Below are positions 51,483 through 61,086 of a DNA stretch of 64,000 nucleotides, piece after piece. Below the pieces are notes generated by a model that made no database searches, was not told the DNA's origin, and saw only the letters and a list, made by a program, of their open reading frames with translations. The stretch is from Actinomadura nitritigenes (GTDB lineage: Bacteria > Actinomycetota > Actinomycetes > Streptosporangiales > Streptosporangiaceae). How positions within the stretch are numbered: the stretch's first letter is position 1; each line of letters opens with the position of its first letter. The DNA is taken from positions 62,001 through 126,000 of the forward strand of contig NZ_JAGEOK010000027.1 of assembly GCF_017573545.1 (NCBI RefSeq). Direction: 5' to 3'. A program made the translations under genes and the position numbers.

Positions 51483-52147
51483 TGCGCATCGTCGCGGTGG
51501 CCGACACGCACACCTACCACCACGACCTCGCCGTCCCCGAGGGGGACGTCTTCGTCCATGCGGGCGACCTGTGCCGGCGCGGCGAGGACCTCGCGGAACT
51601 CGAGGAGGCCGCCGACTGGCTGCACGCCCTCCCCCACCGGACGAAGGTCGTCGTCGCCGGCAACCACGACCGGATGCTGGAGGACCGGCCCGGCCGGGCC
51701 CGCGCCGTCCTGGCCGAGCGCGGCATCCGCTACCTGCAGGACGGCGGAACCGAGATCGACGGCGTCACGTTCTGGGGCAGCCCCTGGCAGCCGGAGTTCA
51801 ACGACTGGGCCTTCAACCTTCCCCGCGGCCGCCCGCTGGCCCGCAAGTGGGCCCTGATCCCCGAGCGGGTCGACGTCCTGATCACGCACGGCCCGCCGCT
51901 GGGCATCGGCGACGCCGGCGCCCCGCCGGGCCGCCACGGCTGCGCGGACCTCCTGGCGCGGGTGCGGCAGGTCCGCCCCAAGCTGCACCTGTTCGGGCAC
52001 ATCCACCAGGACGGCGGGCTCTGGCACCACGGCGGGACGGCCTTCGCGAACGTCACCACCTGGGAGTGCGAACGCGGGCCCACCGTCATCCGGCTGGACC
52101 CGGCGGGCGCCGTCGGCGAGGTCGTGCCTCCCGCACGCTCCCGCTGA
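51482..52147 (+). CDS. Calcineurin-like metallophosphoesterase (221 aa)
   Basis: All five motifs are visible: ADTHTYHH, VHAGDLCRRG, VVAGNHDRML, LITHGPPLGIGD and LFGHIHQDGG. These place two metals for phosphodiester hydrolysis. It resembles the MPPED-like class III nucleotide phosphodiesterases. The cytosolic protein starts inside the ligase stop codon, so the two are probably made together. A link to nucleic-acid end processing is suggested by context only. Confidence 0.88.
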   Translation: MRIVAVADTHTYHHDLAVPEGDVFVHAGDLCRRGEDLAELEEAADWLHALPHRTKVVVAGNHDRMLEDRPGRARAVLAERGIRYLQDGGTEIDGVTFWGSPWQPEFNDWAFNLPRGRPLARKWALIPERVDVLITHGPPLGIGDAGAPPGRHGCADLLARVRQVRPKLHLFGHIHQDGGLWHHGGTAFANVTTWECERGPTVIRLDPAGAVGEVVPPARSR

Positions 52148-52157
52148 CCGGACCGGT

Positions 52158-52973
52158 TCAGGGCTTGAGGGCGACGCCGCTCCACATGGTGGACGGGGTG
52201 GAGGCCAGGGCCGGGTCGTCCGGGCGCCATTCGGGGGCCCGGACGAGGCCGGGCTCGACCAGGTCGAGGCCGTCCAGGAACGCCGCCACCTGGTCGCGGC
52301 TGCGCAGCGTGATCGTCTGCGCCATGGCGTCGTTCAGCCGGTCGGCCATGTTCGCCATCCGGGCGGCCTGGATGTCGGTGGCCGGATGGGAGATCGCCAC
52401 GTAGCTGCCGCTCGGGACCGCGTCGACGAGCGTGCGGACGACCCCGGACGGGTCGGACCCGTCCGGCACGTACTGCAGGATCGCGATCAGCATCACCGCG
52501 AGCGGCCGCTCGAAGTCCAGGATCTCCCGCGCCGCGTCCAGGACGGTGCCGGTGTCGCGGACGTCGGCGTCGATGTAGGAGGTGGCGCCGGCCGGGGTGC
52601 CGTTGAGCAGCGCGCGGGCGTGCGCGAGCACGACCGGGTCGTTGTCGACGTACACGACGCGGCTCTCGGGGGCGGCGGCCTGCGCGACCTCGTGGGTGTT
52701 GTCGGCCGTCGGGATGCCGGTGCCGATGTCCAGGAACTGCCGCACGCCCCGCTCGGCGGTCAGGAAGCGGACGGCGCGGGCCAGGAACGCCCGGGTGTTG
52801 CGCACCGAGGCGACCATGTCGGGCAGCGCGGCGATGGCCTGTTCCGCGGCCTCCCGGTCGGGCGCGTAGTTGTCCTTGCCGCCGAGCCAGTAGTCCTGGA
52901 TGCGGGCGATGTGCGCTACGCCGGTGTCGAACGAGGGCGTGTCCGGCGCCCCGTCGTGCGTCTCGCCGGCCAT
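52158..52973 (-). CDS. SAM-dependent methyltransferase, DUF574 type (271 aa)
   Basis: Actinobacterial DUF574/Methyltransf_19 protein. It begins with the family hallmark HIARIQDYWLGGKDNYAPDR, followed by the SAM-binding QFLDIGTGIPTADNTHEVAQ, VVYVDNDPVVLAHARALL and a final YVAISHPATD region. The family is abundant in Streptomyces and relatives; its substrates are mostly unknown. It stands alone and is convergent with the metallophosphoesterase, 10 bp apart. Confidence 0.9.
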   Translation of the reverse strand: MAGETHDGAPDTPSFDTGVAHIARIQDYWLGGKDNYAPDREAAEQAIAALPDMVASVRNTRAFLARAVRFLTAERGVRQFLDIGTGIPTADNTHEVAQAAAPESRVVYVDNDPVVLAHARALLNGTPAGATSYIDADVRDTGTVLDAAREILDFERPLAVMLIAILQYVPDGSDPSGVVRTLVDAVPSGSYVAISHPATDIQAARMANMADRLNDAMAQTITLRSRDQVAAFLDGLDLVEPGLVRAPEWRPDDPALASTPSTMWSGVALKP

Positions 52974-53173
52974 CGTCGGACCTCCAGACCTTCCGGCGCC
53001 GAGTCGCCGCCCAGCCTAGACCGGCACGATCGGCGGAGTGGGGGCTTCGGGGCGGCTCGTCCGGCCGCCGGGGCCCGGGGGCAATGGGCCGGCCATGCCC
53101 TGTCCAAGAATCCCGCCACCGCGCTGTCCCCTACCGGGTTGCGGGTAGCCGCACGTCACAGGGGGTGGCGGCT

Positions 53174-54181
53174 ATGCGCATCGGTGGGCCCGTCGTCCCG
53201 ATGGCGGCGACGGCGATCGACCGCGTCCCGGACGAGGCGGCCTGTCCCGGCGGGTGCCGGTACGAGCCCAAGTGGGACGGGTTCCGCGCGCTGGCGATCG
53301 TGAACGAGAAGGGCGGCGTGCGCCTGTGGTCGCGGCGCCTGAAGAGCTTCAACGACGCGTTCCCCGAGGTCGTGCTCGCGGTCTTCGACGCGCTGCCGCC
53401 GGGGACCGTGGTCGACGGCGAGATCGTCCGCTGGGGGCGCGACGGGCGCCTGGACTTCGCGGCGTTGCAGCGCCGGCACGTCGCCGGGCGCCGCCGCCGC
53501 GAGCTCGCGCTGACCGAGCCGTGCCATTACGTGGTGTTCGACGTGCTGGAGACCGGCGGGACCGACTACCGGCCGAGGCCGCTGTCCGAGCGCCGCGAGG
53601 TCCTCGAACGCCTCCTCGCCGGGGTGCCTGACACGTCCCGGATCGTGCTGTGCCCGCAGATGCGCGATGTGGGCGAGGCCCGGGTGTGGTTCGAGGTCCT
53701 TCCCGCGCAGGGCATCGAGGGCCTCGTCGTCAAGGCCGCCTCGGGCCGCTACCAGGAGGGCAAGCGCGGCTGGTGGAAGGTCAAGCACCGCACCACCACC
53801 GAAGCCGTCGTCGGCGGTGTCACGGGCAGCGCCGCCGCCCCGGAGACCCTGATCCTCGGCCGGTACCGGCCGGACGGGCGGCTTCGCGTCGTCGCCCGCT
53901 CCGGTCCGCTGCCCCCGGCCGCGCGCCGCGAGCTCGCCGGTCTCCTGGCGCCCGCCGGGGACGACCACCCGTGGCCGGCGGTCCTGCCCGCCGGGTGGGC
54001 CGGTGGAATGCCCGGCGCGGAGGCACCGATCCCGTACGTCCGGGTCGTCCCGGACCTCGTCGTCGAGATCAGCGTGGACGCCGCGACGGAGCACGGCCGC
54101 TGGCGCCATTCGGTGCGGTACGTCCGGACGCGCGGCGAGCTGCACCCGATGCAGATTCCCAAGGACCTCGACCTGGAGTGA
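53174..54181 (+). CDS. ATP-dependent DNA ligase, LigC-like (335 aa)
   Basis: Nucleotidyltransferase core with Lys33 in YEPKWDGFRAL, then VVDGEIVRWGRDGRLDFAAL, YVVFDVLETGG, IEGLVVKAASGRYQEGKRGW, and a KVKHR motif before an OB-fold domain. Short size, with no LigD polymerase or nuclease domain, matches mycobacterial LigC-type ligases used in DNA repair. The ATG at 53174 has a GGGGGTGG stretch before it. Its stop is one base from the convergent SpoIIE gene stop. No Ku gene is in the window. Confidence 0.88.
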   Translation: MRIGGPVVPMAATAIDRVPDEAACPGGCRYEPKWDGFRALAIVNEKGGVRLWSRRLKSFNDAFPEVVLAVFDALPPGTVVDGEIVRWGRDGRLDFAALQRRHVAGRRRRELALTEPCHYVVFDVLETGGTDYRPRPLSERREVLERLLAGVPDTSRIVLCPQMRDVGEARVWFEVLPAQGIEGLVVKAASGRYQEGKRGWWKVKHRTTTEAVVGGVTGSAAAPETLILGRYRPDGRLRVVARSGPLPPAARRELAGLLAPAGDDHPWPAVLPAGWAGGMPGAEAPIPYVRVVPDLVVEISVDAATEHGRWRHSVRYVRTRGELHPMQIPKDLDLE

Positions 54182-54182
54182 C

Positions 54183-56210
54183 TCAGGACGGCGCTAGGGT
54201 CCGGGCGAGGAGGAGGGTGACGTCGTCCTCGGCGGTCCTCGTCACCATCGCGTCGATCACGCTGGTGCAGAGGCCGTCCAGCGGGCCCTCGGTCCCGGCC
54301 AGCGCGGCGCCGAGGCGGCGCATGCCCTCGTCGAGATCGTCGTCGCGGCGCTCGATCAGCCCGTCGGTGTACAGGGCCATCAGGGACCCCTCGCCGAACT
54401 CGAACTCGACGGACTCGTGCACGCCCAGCCCGAGGCCGATCGGGGTGCCCGCGGGAGGATCGACGAAGGAGACGCCGCCGCCGGGGTCGACGATCGCCGG
54501 CGGCAGGTGCCCGGCCGACGCCAGGGTGCAGCGCCGGGCGGCCGGGTCGTAGACGGCGTACAGGCAGGTGGCCGCGATCGGCGACAGGGCGCTGCCCTGC
54601 TCCTCCTCGTCCTGGCGGGCGTACAGCTCGTCGAGGCGGGCGAGCAGCTCGGCCGGGGGGAGGCCGAGGTAGGCCAGCGTCCGCATGGCGGTGCGCAGGC
54701 GCCCCATGCTCGCGGCGGCGTTGATCCCGTGCCCGGTCACGTCCCCCACCACGAGGGCGAGGCGGGAGTCGGGCAGCGAGATCGTGTCGTACCAGTCGCC
54801 GCCGACGCCCTGGTGGACGTCGGACGGCAGGTAGCGCGAGGCCAGCTCCATCACGTCCCCGCCGTACAGCCTGCGCGGCAGGAGCTGCCGCTGGAGGGCG
54901 AGGGACGCGTCGTGCTCGCGGGTGTACTGGCGCGCGTTGTCCAGGCTCAGCGCGGCCCGGGCCGCGAGCTCCTCGGCGAGCACCAGGTCGTCCCTGGTGT
55001 ACTGCGCCTTGGTGTCGGTGCGGACGAACACGGCGATGCCGAGGAGGCTGCCGCGGGCCCACAGCGGGACGATGATCAGCGTGTGCATGCCCATGGCGGC
55101 GATGACCCGGGCGCGGTGGGGGTCGTCGTCGAGCCAGTTGCCGGGCGAGGTGTCCATCTCGGGTTCGAAATAGGAGCGGCCCGAGGCGAGGACCTTGGTG
55201 AACGGGGACCCGGGCGGCACGTACACCGGCTGCCCCAGCGGCCACAGGGCCTCGGGGACGCCGTCGTGGATCGAGGCGAGGCCCGCGCGGCGGAACACCG
55301 GGATGCCGTTCTGGTTGGCCTCCAGCCGCTCCAACGGCTCGGTCCCGGGCATGACGGCCTCGGTGAGGTCGACGGTGGCGTAGTCGGCGAACGCCGGGAC
55401 GGCGAGGTCGGTGAGCTCCTGCGCGGTCCGCTGGACGTCGAGGGTGGTGCCGATCTGGACGCTGGCCCGGCGGAGCAGTGCCAGCCGCTCCCGCGCCCTG
55501 CTGTGGGTGATGTCGATGGCCATGAGGCAGACGCCGAGCGGCCGCGAGTCCAGGGCCTCGACGCGGAACAGGAAGGTCGAGAAGGTGCGTTCGCGGTCCG
55601 CCCCGCCCCAGCGGGACTCGCGGTCCAGCACCGGGACGCCGTCGGCGAGCACCTCGCGGATCAGTTCCGGCGGGACCAGCGGGTCCTCCTCGCCCTGCGC
55701 CTCGGGCAGCGGCCGGCCGACCTCGAAGCAGGGGAAGAAGCCCTCCAGCCGCTGCGCCTGCTCGTTCCGCCAGACCGACCGCAGGTCGGTGTCCCAGACG
55801 ACCATCACGACGGGCGCGGCGCTGAGCAGCGGCTCCAGCACGGACGTGCCGAGGGTGAAGACCGACGCGGGGATCGCCGCGACCACCCAGGCGGGCGCCC
55901 CGCCCGGGGTGTCGATCCGGATCCGCTCCAGGTGGGTGACGATCTGGTCGCCGTCGCGGTGGCGCAGGTCGACCATGCCGATCCGGTAGTCGTCGTCGCC
56001 GTGGCCGCCGTTCCACGTCCAGATCCGCGTCGCGCGGTCGCGCTCCATGCGCAGGTCCGTGCCGGGCCGGCCGAGGATCTCCGCCGCCGGATAGCCGAGG
56101 AGCTCTCCCGCCGCCTTGGACCAGCCGACCACGTCGCCCCGGTCGTCGAGTACGGCGACCGCCGGTACGGGAGCGTCCGTGCCGTGCCCCCAGATGTTGC
56201 TGCGAGCCAT
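54183..56210 (-). CDS. PAS-PAS-GAF-PP2C (SpoIIE-type) protein phosphatase (675 aa)
   Basis: From the N-terminus: a PAS domain (AVAVLDDRGDVVGWSKAAGE), a second PAS-like domain (VMVVWDTDLRSVWRNEQAQR), a GAF domain around residues 250-420 (VYVPPGSPFTKVLASGRSYF, MHTLIIVPLWARGSLLGIAV) and a C-terminal PP2C/SpoIIE domain (QGVGGDWYDTISLPDSRLAL, VVGDVTGHGINAAASMGRLR, LMALYTDGLIERRDDDLDEG, AEDDVTLLLAR). Such proteins dephosphorylate anti-sigma antagonists in response to a signal. The start at 56210 gives MARSNIWGHG; a longer in-frame start is less likely. It may act on STAS proteins such as the one at 20965, which is inference. Confidence 0.9.
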   Translation of the reverse strand: MARSNIWGHGTDAPVPAVAVLDDRGDVVGWSKAAGELLGYPAAEILGRPGTDLRMERDRATRIWTWNGGHGDDDYRIGMVDLRHRDGDQIVTHLERIRIDTPGGAPAWVVAAIPASVFTLGTSVLEPLLSAAPVVMVVWDTDLRSVWRNEQAQRLEGFFPCFEVGRPLPEAQGEEDPLVPPELIREVLADGVPVLDRESRWGGADRERTFSTFLFRVEALDSRPLGVCLMAIDITHSRARERLALLRRASVQIGTTLDVQRTAQELTDLAVPAFADYATVDLTEAVMPGTEPLERLEANQNGIPVFRRAGLASIHDGVPEALWPLGQPVYVPPGSPFTKVLASGRSYFEPEMDTSPGNWLDDDPHRARVIAAMGMHTLIIVPLWARGSLLGIAVFVRTDTKAQYTRDDLVLAEELAARAALSLDNARQYTREHDASLALQRQLLPRRLYGGDVMELASRYLPSDVHQGVGGDWYDTISLPDSRLALVVGDVTGHGINAAASMGRLRTAMRTLAYLGLPPAELLARLDELYARQDEEEQGSALSPIAATCLYAVYDPAARRCTLASAGHLPPAIVDPGGGVSFVDPPAGTPIGLGLGVHESVEFEFGEGSLMALYTDGLIERRDDDLDEGMRRLGAALAGTEGPLDGLCTSVIDAMVTRTAEDDVTLLLARTLAPS

Positions 56211-56363
56211 GGGGCCATACAACCACGCGGCCCCTCGCGAAGAGCATCTGACCTGCGCCGATCCGCTCACCGTCCGGTCCCGGCCCGGAGTGAGATCCGT
56301 CACCGCATGGGCATGATGGGACACGGACAGTGATCATCAGTCGACCAGTGAGGGACCGCCCGC

Positions 56364-56879
56364 ATGGGGACGGACATCAAGGCGGCGCCGGCGGAGACCG
56401 GGGCCGAGGCCAGGACGATCGCGCTCACCGTCAACGGCCGCGAGCGCGAGGCGCGCGTCGAGCCCCGGGTGAGCCTGCTGGACGCGCTGCGCGAGCATCT
56501 CGGGCTGACCGGCTCGAAGAAGGGCTGCGACCAGGGCGCCTGCGGCGCCTGCACGGTGTGGGTGGACGGCCGCCGGGTGCTGGCCTGCCTCACCCTCGCG
56601 GTCACGTGCGACGGGCGCGAGGTCACCACCATCGAGGGGCTCGGGGACGGCGACGGCCTCCATCCGATGCAGGCGGCGTTCGTCGCCCATGACGCCCTGC
56701 AGTGCGGCTTCTGCACGCCGGGGCAGATCATGTCCGCGGTCGCGCTGCTGGACGAGGGGCACGCCGCCGACGACTCGGAGATCGCCGAATGGATGAGCGG
56801 CAACCTCTGCCGCTGCGCCGCCTATCCGAACATCCGGGCCGCGATCCGCGAGGTCCGCGACGCGGCGGGCGGTGCGTGA
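56364..56879 (+). CDS. paoA: [2Fe-2S] subunit of a molybdenum aldehyde oxidoreductase, PaoA-like (171 aa)
   Basis: Two [2Fe-2S] clusters: the plant-type site [20 protein letters not shown] with a later Cys (VLACLTLAV), and the helical site [12 protein letters not shown]...[10 protein letters not shown]. This is the small subunit of the xanthine-oxidase family. No Tat signal is seen, so the enzyme is likely cytosolic here. It overlaps the FAD subunit gene (GTGA). The order small-FAD-large matches PaoABC/YagTSR. Confidence 0.92.
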   Translation: MGTDIKAAPAETGAEARTIALTVNGREREARVEPRVSLLDALREHLGLTGSKKGCDQGACGACTVWVDGRRVLACLTLAVTCDGREVTTIEGLGDGDGLHPMQAAFVAHDALQCGFCTPGQIMSAVALLDEGHAADDSEIAEWMSGNLCRCAAYPNIRAAIREVRDAAGGA

Positions 56880-57871
56880 CGGTGCGCCCCTTCGGTTACG
56901 CGCGGGCGGCCGACGTCGAGACGGCGATCGCGACGGTCCGGGAGCATCCGGGCGGCGCGTTCCTCGCGGGCGGCACGACCGAGGTCGACCTCGTCCGGCA
57001 GAACGTCCTGCGGCCCGACCTGCTGGTGGACATCAACGATCTGCCCCTGGACGGGATCGAGGATTTGCCGGACGGGGGCCTGCGCATCGGCGCGCTCGCG
57101 CGGATGAGCGACGTCGCCCGGGCCGCCGGTGTCGCCGACCGGTTCCCGATGCTCGCGCAGGCGCTGCTGCTGGGCGCCTCCGCGCAGCTGCGGAACATGG
57201 CCTCGATGGGCGGCAACCTGTGCCAGCGGGTGCGGTGCGGGTACTTCCGCGACGCGGCCTCGCCGTGCAACAAGCGCGACCCCGGCAGCGGATGCGCCGC
57301 CATCGACGGGTTCCACCGCGGGCACGCCGTCCTCGGCACCAGCGACCGGTGCATCGCCGTGCACCCGTCCGACGCCGCGGTCGCACTCGCCGCGCTGGAC
57401 GCGGTGGTGCGCACCCGCGGTCCGGGCGGCGAGCGGGCCATCGCGATCGACGACTTCTTCCTGCTGCCCGGGGACACCCCGGAGCGCGAGCGCCCGCTTG
57501 ACCACGCAGAGCTGATCACCGCCATCGAGGTCCCCGCGGTCCCGGTGGCGCGCCGGTCGGTCTACGTGAAGGTCCGGGACCGCGCGTCGTACGAGTTCGC
57601 GCTCGCCTCGACCGCGGCGGCGATCCATGTCCAGGACGGCGCGATCGCCGACGTGCGGCTCGCCCTCGGCGGGGTCGCGACCAAGCCGTGGCGCGCGCGG
57701 GCCGCCGAGCGGAGCCTCCTCGGCGGTCCCGCCACGCCGGACGCCTTCGCCGAGGCGGCCGACCGGGAACTGGCGGCGGCCGTGCCGCGGCCACTGAACG
57801 CCTACAAGGTCGAACTGGCGCGGCGGACGATCGTCCGGGCGCTGGCGACGCTCGCGGAGGACGGACGATGA
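56876..57871 (+). CDS. paoB: FAD and [4Fe-4S] subunit of the aldehyde oxidoreductase, PaoB-like (331 aa)
   Basis: FAD-binding fold of the CO-dehydrogenase medium-chain type ([36 protein letters not shown]). The Cys-rich insertion [20 protein letters not shown] with GCAA is the mark of the PaoB/YagS and 4-hydroxybenzoyl-CoA-reductase-like subunits that carry an extra [4Fe-4S] cluster. This supports PaoABC rather than simple xanthine dehydrogenase. The GTG is inside the paoA stop; the ATGA overlap with paoC follows. Confidence 0.9.
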   Translation: MTVRPFGYARAADVETAIATVREHPGGAFLAGGTTEVDLVRQNVLRPDLLVDINDLPLDGIEDLPDGGLRIGALARMSDVARAAGVADRFPMLAQALLLGASAQLRNMASMGGNLCQRVRCGYFRDAASPCNKRDPGSGCAAIDGFHRGHAVLGTSDRCIAVHPSDAAVALAALDAVVRTRGPGGERAIAIDDFFLLPGDTPERERPLDHAELITAIEVPAVPVARRSVYVKVRDRASYEFALASTAAAIHVQDGAIADVRLALGGVATKPWRARAAERSLLGGPATPDAFAEAADRELAAAVPRPLNAYKVELARRTIVRALATLAEDGR

Positions 57872-60135
57872 GCGGGTCCATCGGGCGGGAGACGGCCCGG
57901 GTCGACGGCCCGGCGAAGGTCACCGGCGCGGCGCGGTACTCGGCCGAGTTCCCGCTGCCCGGCCTCGCCCACGCGCAGATCGTCGGCGCCCGCGTGGCCG
58001 CCGGGCGCATCGCCTCGATCGACACCGCGGCGGCGGAACGCGCCGACGGCGTCGCCGCGGTCCTCACCCACCGCGACCTGCCCGGTGTCGCGGACGTGCC
58101 GCTGGTGCCCTCCCTGATGGGCGGTCCGGCGCCGGGCGAGACGTTCTTCCCGATGCAGGACGACGCCGTCCACTACGCGGGCCAGCCGATCGCGATCGTC
58201 GTGGCCGACACCCTGGAGCAGGCCCAGCACGCCGCCACGCTGGTCCGGGCCGAGTACGCCGAGACCCCGTCGGTCACCACCATCGAGCAGGGCCGCCGGG
58301 ACGCCTACGAACCGGAGAAGATCTTCGGCGGCTTCATGCCGGCGCAGCTGCACCGGGGGGACGTCGAAGAGGGGATGGCGGCGGCGGACGTGCGCGTCGA
58401 CGCCGCGTTCCGATTCGCGGCCAACCACCACAACGCCCTGGAGATGCTGACGACCACCGCCGAATGGGACGGCGACCGGCTCACGCTGCACGACTCCTGC
58501 CAGGGGATCAAGGCCGTGCAGCTGACCGTCGCCGCGCTCCTCGGCCTCTCCCCGTCCAGGGTCCGGGTGCTGACGAGGTTCGTCGGCGGCGCGTTCGGGT
58601 CCAAGGCGATGGTCTGGCCGCACGTGGCCCTCACCGCGCTGGCCGCCCGGCACGTCCGGCGGCCGGTCCGGCTCGTCGTCACGCGCGGGCAGATGTTCAC
58701 CTCCTGCGGGCACCGCGAGGAGCAGGAGCAGCGCGTCCTGCTCGGGGCGCGGCGCGACGGGGCGCTCACCGCGATCCGGCACCACAAGATCTCGCTGACC
58801 TCGCCGTTCGACGACTGGGCCGAGCCCGCGTTCGGCGCCGCCTCGCAGCTGTACGCCTCCCCCGCCTTCGAGGGCGTGCACCGGCTGGTGCGCGGCAACA
58901 CCATGACGCCCACGTTCACCCGCGGGCCCGGCGAGGCCGCCGGGGTGTTCAGCCTCGAATGCGCGATGGACGAGCTCGCCTGCGAGCTCGCCGTCGACCC
59001 GGTGGACCTGCGGCTGCGCAACCTCGCCGAGGTCGACCCGAACACCGGCCACCCCTGGTCCAGCGGCGGGCTGGCCGAGTGCCTGCGGCTCGGCGCGGAA
59101 CGGTTCGGCTGGGCCGGCCGCGACCCCGCGCCCGGAGCGCGGCGCGAGGGGAACCAGCTCGTCGGGACCGGGATGGCCGCCGCCGCGTACCCCGTCGCGT
59201 TCTTCATGCGCACCCAGCGGGCCCGCGCCCGCCTGTACTCCGACGGCACCGCCGTCGTGTCCACCGCCGCGCAGGAGTTCGGCACCGGCATGACCACCGT
59301 GCTGACGCAGGTCGCCGCCGACGGCCTCGGCGTCGACCTGCGCGACGTGCGGCTCGACTTCGGCGACACCGACCTGCCGACCGCCGGCTCCCCCGTGGGG
59401 TCCAACGGCGCGATGATGGTCAGCGCCGCCGTGCACAACGCGGCCACCGCCCTCCGGGACCAGCTGATCGCCATGGCGGTCGTCGATCCCGACTCGCCGC
59501 TGCACGGCGCCCACCCGGCCGACGTCACCGCCACCGGCGGGCGCCTGTCCCTGCCCGGCGGCGCGGGCGAGGGCTACCGGGACCTGATGGAACGCCACCG
59601 CGCCAACGACGCCGAGGCCATCGGCAGCTGGGACCCGCCGCCCCTGGACACCCCGTACGGGCTGCTGACCTTCGGCGCCCAGTTCGCGGAGGTCGCCGTC
59701 GACGCCGACCTCGGCCTTGTCCGGGTCCGGCGGATGACCGGCGTGTTCGCGCCGGGACGCGTCCTCAACCCCATGACGGCGCGCAGCCAGCTGATGGGCG
59801 GCATGCTCTGGGGCATGAGCCAGGCCCTGCTCGAAGGCACCCGGATGGACACCGGCCTCGGCCGCTGGGCCAACGCGAGCCTCGGCGACTACCTGGTGCC
59901 GGTCAACGCCGACGCGCCGGACGTCGACGTCGCCCTCATCGAGGTCGACGACCCGGTCACCGGCCCGCTCGGCGTCAAGGGCGTCGGCGAGATCGGGCAG
60001 GTGGGGTCGGCCGCCGCGATCGCCAACGCCGTCCACCACGCGACCGGGCACCGCGTCCGCGAACTGCCGATCACGGTCGAGCACCTGCTGCCGCACCTGC
60101 CGGTCCCGGCCGCGGCCCGGTCCGGGACCGGATGA
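57868..60135 (+). CDS. paoC: Molybdenum-cofactor large subunit of the aldehyde oxidoreductase, PaoC-like (755 aa)
   Basis: Large subunit with [36 protein letters not shown], the substrate/cofactor loops [20 protein letters not shown] and the catalytic Glu in [13 protein letters not shown] near the C-terminus. The family oxidises aromatic and aliphatic aldehydes to acids with Mo-MCD. Cofactor maturation (PaoD/XdhC-like) is not next to it. Three genes overlap tightly, so they form one complex. The aromatic theme of this region (pca genes 2 kb on) suggests an aromatic aldehyde substrate. Confidence 0.93.
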   Translation: MSGSIGRETARVDGPAKVTGAARYSAEFPLPGLAHAQIVGARVAAGRIASIDTAAAERADGVAAVLTHRDLPGVADVPLVPSLMGGPAPGETFFPMQDDAVHYAGQPIAIVVADTLEQAQHAATLVRAEYAETPSVTTIEQGRRDAYEPEKIFGGFMPAQLHRGDVEEGMAAADVRVDAAFRFAANHHNALEMLTTTAEWDGDRLTLHDSCQGIKAVQLTVAALLGLSPSRVRVLTRFVGGAFGSKAMVWPHVALTALAARHVRRPVRLVVTRGQMFTSCGHREEQEQRVLLGARRDGALTAIRHHKISLTSPFDDWAEPAFGAASQLYASPAFEGVHRLVRGNTMTPTFTRGPGEAAGVFSLECAMDELACELAVDPVDLRLRNLAEVDPNTGHPWSSGGLAECLRLGAERFGWAGRDPAPGARREGNQLVGTGMAAAAYPVAFFMRTQRARARLYSDGTAVVSTAAQEFGTGMTTVLTQVAADGLGVDLRDVRLDFGDTDLPTAGSPVGSNGAMMVSAAVHNAATALRDQLIAMAVVDPDSPLHGAHPADVTATGGRLSLPGGAGEGYRDLMERHRANDAEAIGSWDPPPLDTPYGLLTFGAQFAEVAVDADLGLVRVRRMTGVFAPGRVLNPMTARSQLMGGMLWGMSQALLEGTRMDTGLGRWANASLGDYLVPVNADAPDVDVALIEVDDPVTGPLGVKGVGEIGQVGSAAAIANAVHHATGHRVRELPITVEHLLPHLPVPAAARSGTG

Positions 60136-60274
60136 GCGGCGCCGCCCGGGGGCGGGAACGGGCGGCCGGCCTCGTCTGCGGCAGCACGTCGCCGCTGCCC
60201 GCGCGGCCGTCGCTGACCACCCCGCGCACCGGCTGCCCGCGCCCGCCGCCGAGCGGCGGTGCCGGCACCTGGCC

Positions 60275-60787
60275 GTGGTCGAGCGGTCCGACCTGCGGGG
60301 CGTCTTCCAGGCCGGGGCGGGACCCGCCGCCGCGGCCACGTTCCCCGCGAACCTGCCGCTTGCCGCCGCGCTGTTCACCGCCATGCTCCAGCTGACGCTG
60401 GTCTGCGAGCGCTGGCCGCCGGCCGGCCTGGGCCGGCTCTCCTCGGGCTCCGCCGCGCTGGCCCTCACCTGGGCGATCGGGGCGGGGGCGTACCTCCTGC
60501 TGGTCGACCACGACGCCGTCCCGGCCGCGGAGCGGGCCGCCGAGGGGCTGCGCGGCCCCGGCGGCCCCGTCGCCGCCGCCGACTTCGGCTCGGCGCTGGC
60601 CGCGGTCGGGGTCTGGCAGGGGGTGTTCTTCATCGCGCTGCGCGGCCGGCCCGTCAACGCGCTCGCCCGGCGGGCGCCGCGGCTGCTCGTCGGCAACGTC
60701 CTCGTCATCGTCCCCGGAGCCGTCACCTACCTGGTCTTCCGCGAGCTCGCCGGATGGCGGCCGTCAGCGCCGCCTGCGGCTGCGTGA
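60275..60787 (+). CDS. Membrane protein, N-terminal part of a possibly frameshifted gene (170 aa)
   Basis: Five hydrophobic segments: ANLPLAAALFTAMLQLTLVC, SAALALTWAIGAGAYLLLV, FGSALAAVGVWQGVFFIALR and LLVGNVLVIVPGAVTYLVF. The first 30 residues are polar. The GTG start is the first plausible one, but the open frame extends upstream. The frame ends in PSAPPAAA while the next frame continues with more helices, so a one-base slip near 60755-60775 may split one gene. I do not recognise the family. Confidence 0.55.
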   Translation: MVERSDLRGVFQAGAGPAAAATFPANLPLAAALFTAMLQLTLVCERWPPAGLGRLSSGSAALALTWAIGAGAYLLLVDHDAVPAAERAAEGLRGPGGPVAAADFGSALAAVGVWQGVFFIALRGRPVNALARRAPRLLVGNVLVIVPGAVTYLVFRELAGWRPSAPPAAA

Positions 60788-61059
60788 TCGGCGCCGTCCT
60801 CGTCGTGGCCGTCCTGTTCGAGGACTGGCCCGCCGCCCGCCTGAGGCCCCTGCCGAACCGCGTCCTCACCCTCGTCCTCGTCGCGCTGGTCGCGCTCGTC
60901 CTGCACCGCGCCTTCGGCGCCTACGCCGCCGGCCGGCACTGGACGAGGGCGACCGCGGACGACTGGGTCACCACCGCCGCGCTCGGCTTCCTCGGCACCG
61001 CGATCGTCCTGTGCGTGGGCGTCGGGCTCCGCTGGCCCTTCGCGCCGAAGGACCCGTAG
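60754..61059 (+). CDS. Membrane protein, C-terminal part of the same locus (101 aa)
   Basis: Three helices are predicted: AACGCVIGAVLVVAVLFEDW, RVLTLVLVALVALVLHRAFG, AALGFLGTAIVLCVGVGLRW. An ATG at 60754 lies inside the previous gene. It could be a coupled small protein or the displaced C-terminus of the 60275 gene; combining both gives an eight-helix protein, a more natural unit. Confidence 0.5.
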   Translation: MAAVSAACGCVIGAVLVVAVLFEDWPAARLRPLPNRVLTLVLVALVALVLHRAFGAYAAGRHWTRATADDWVTTAALGFLGTAIVLCVGVGLRWPFAPKDP

Positions 61060-61086
61060 CCGCGCGGACCCGCGGCCCCGGCGCGC

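Noticed and set aside
57802-60726. Long minus-strand open frame opposite paoC
   Set aside because: Shadow of the plus-strand molybdenum-subunit gene; no recognisable protein features.
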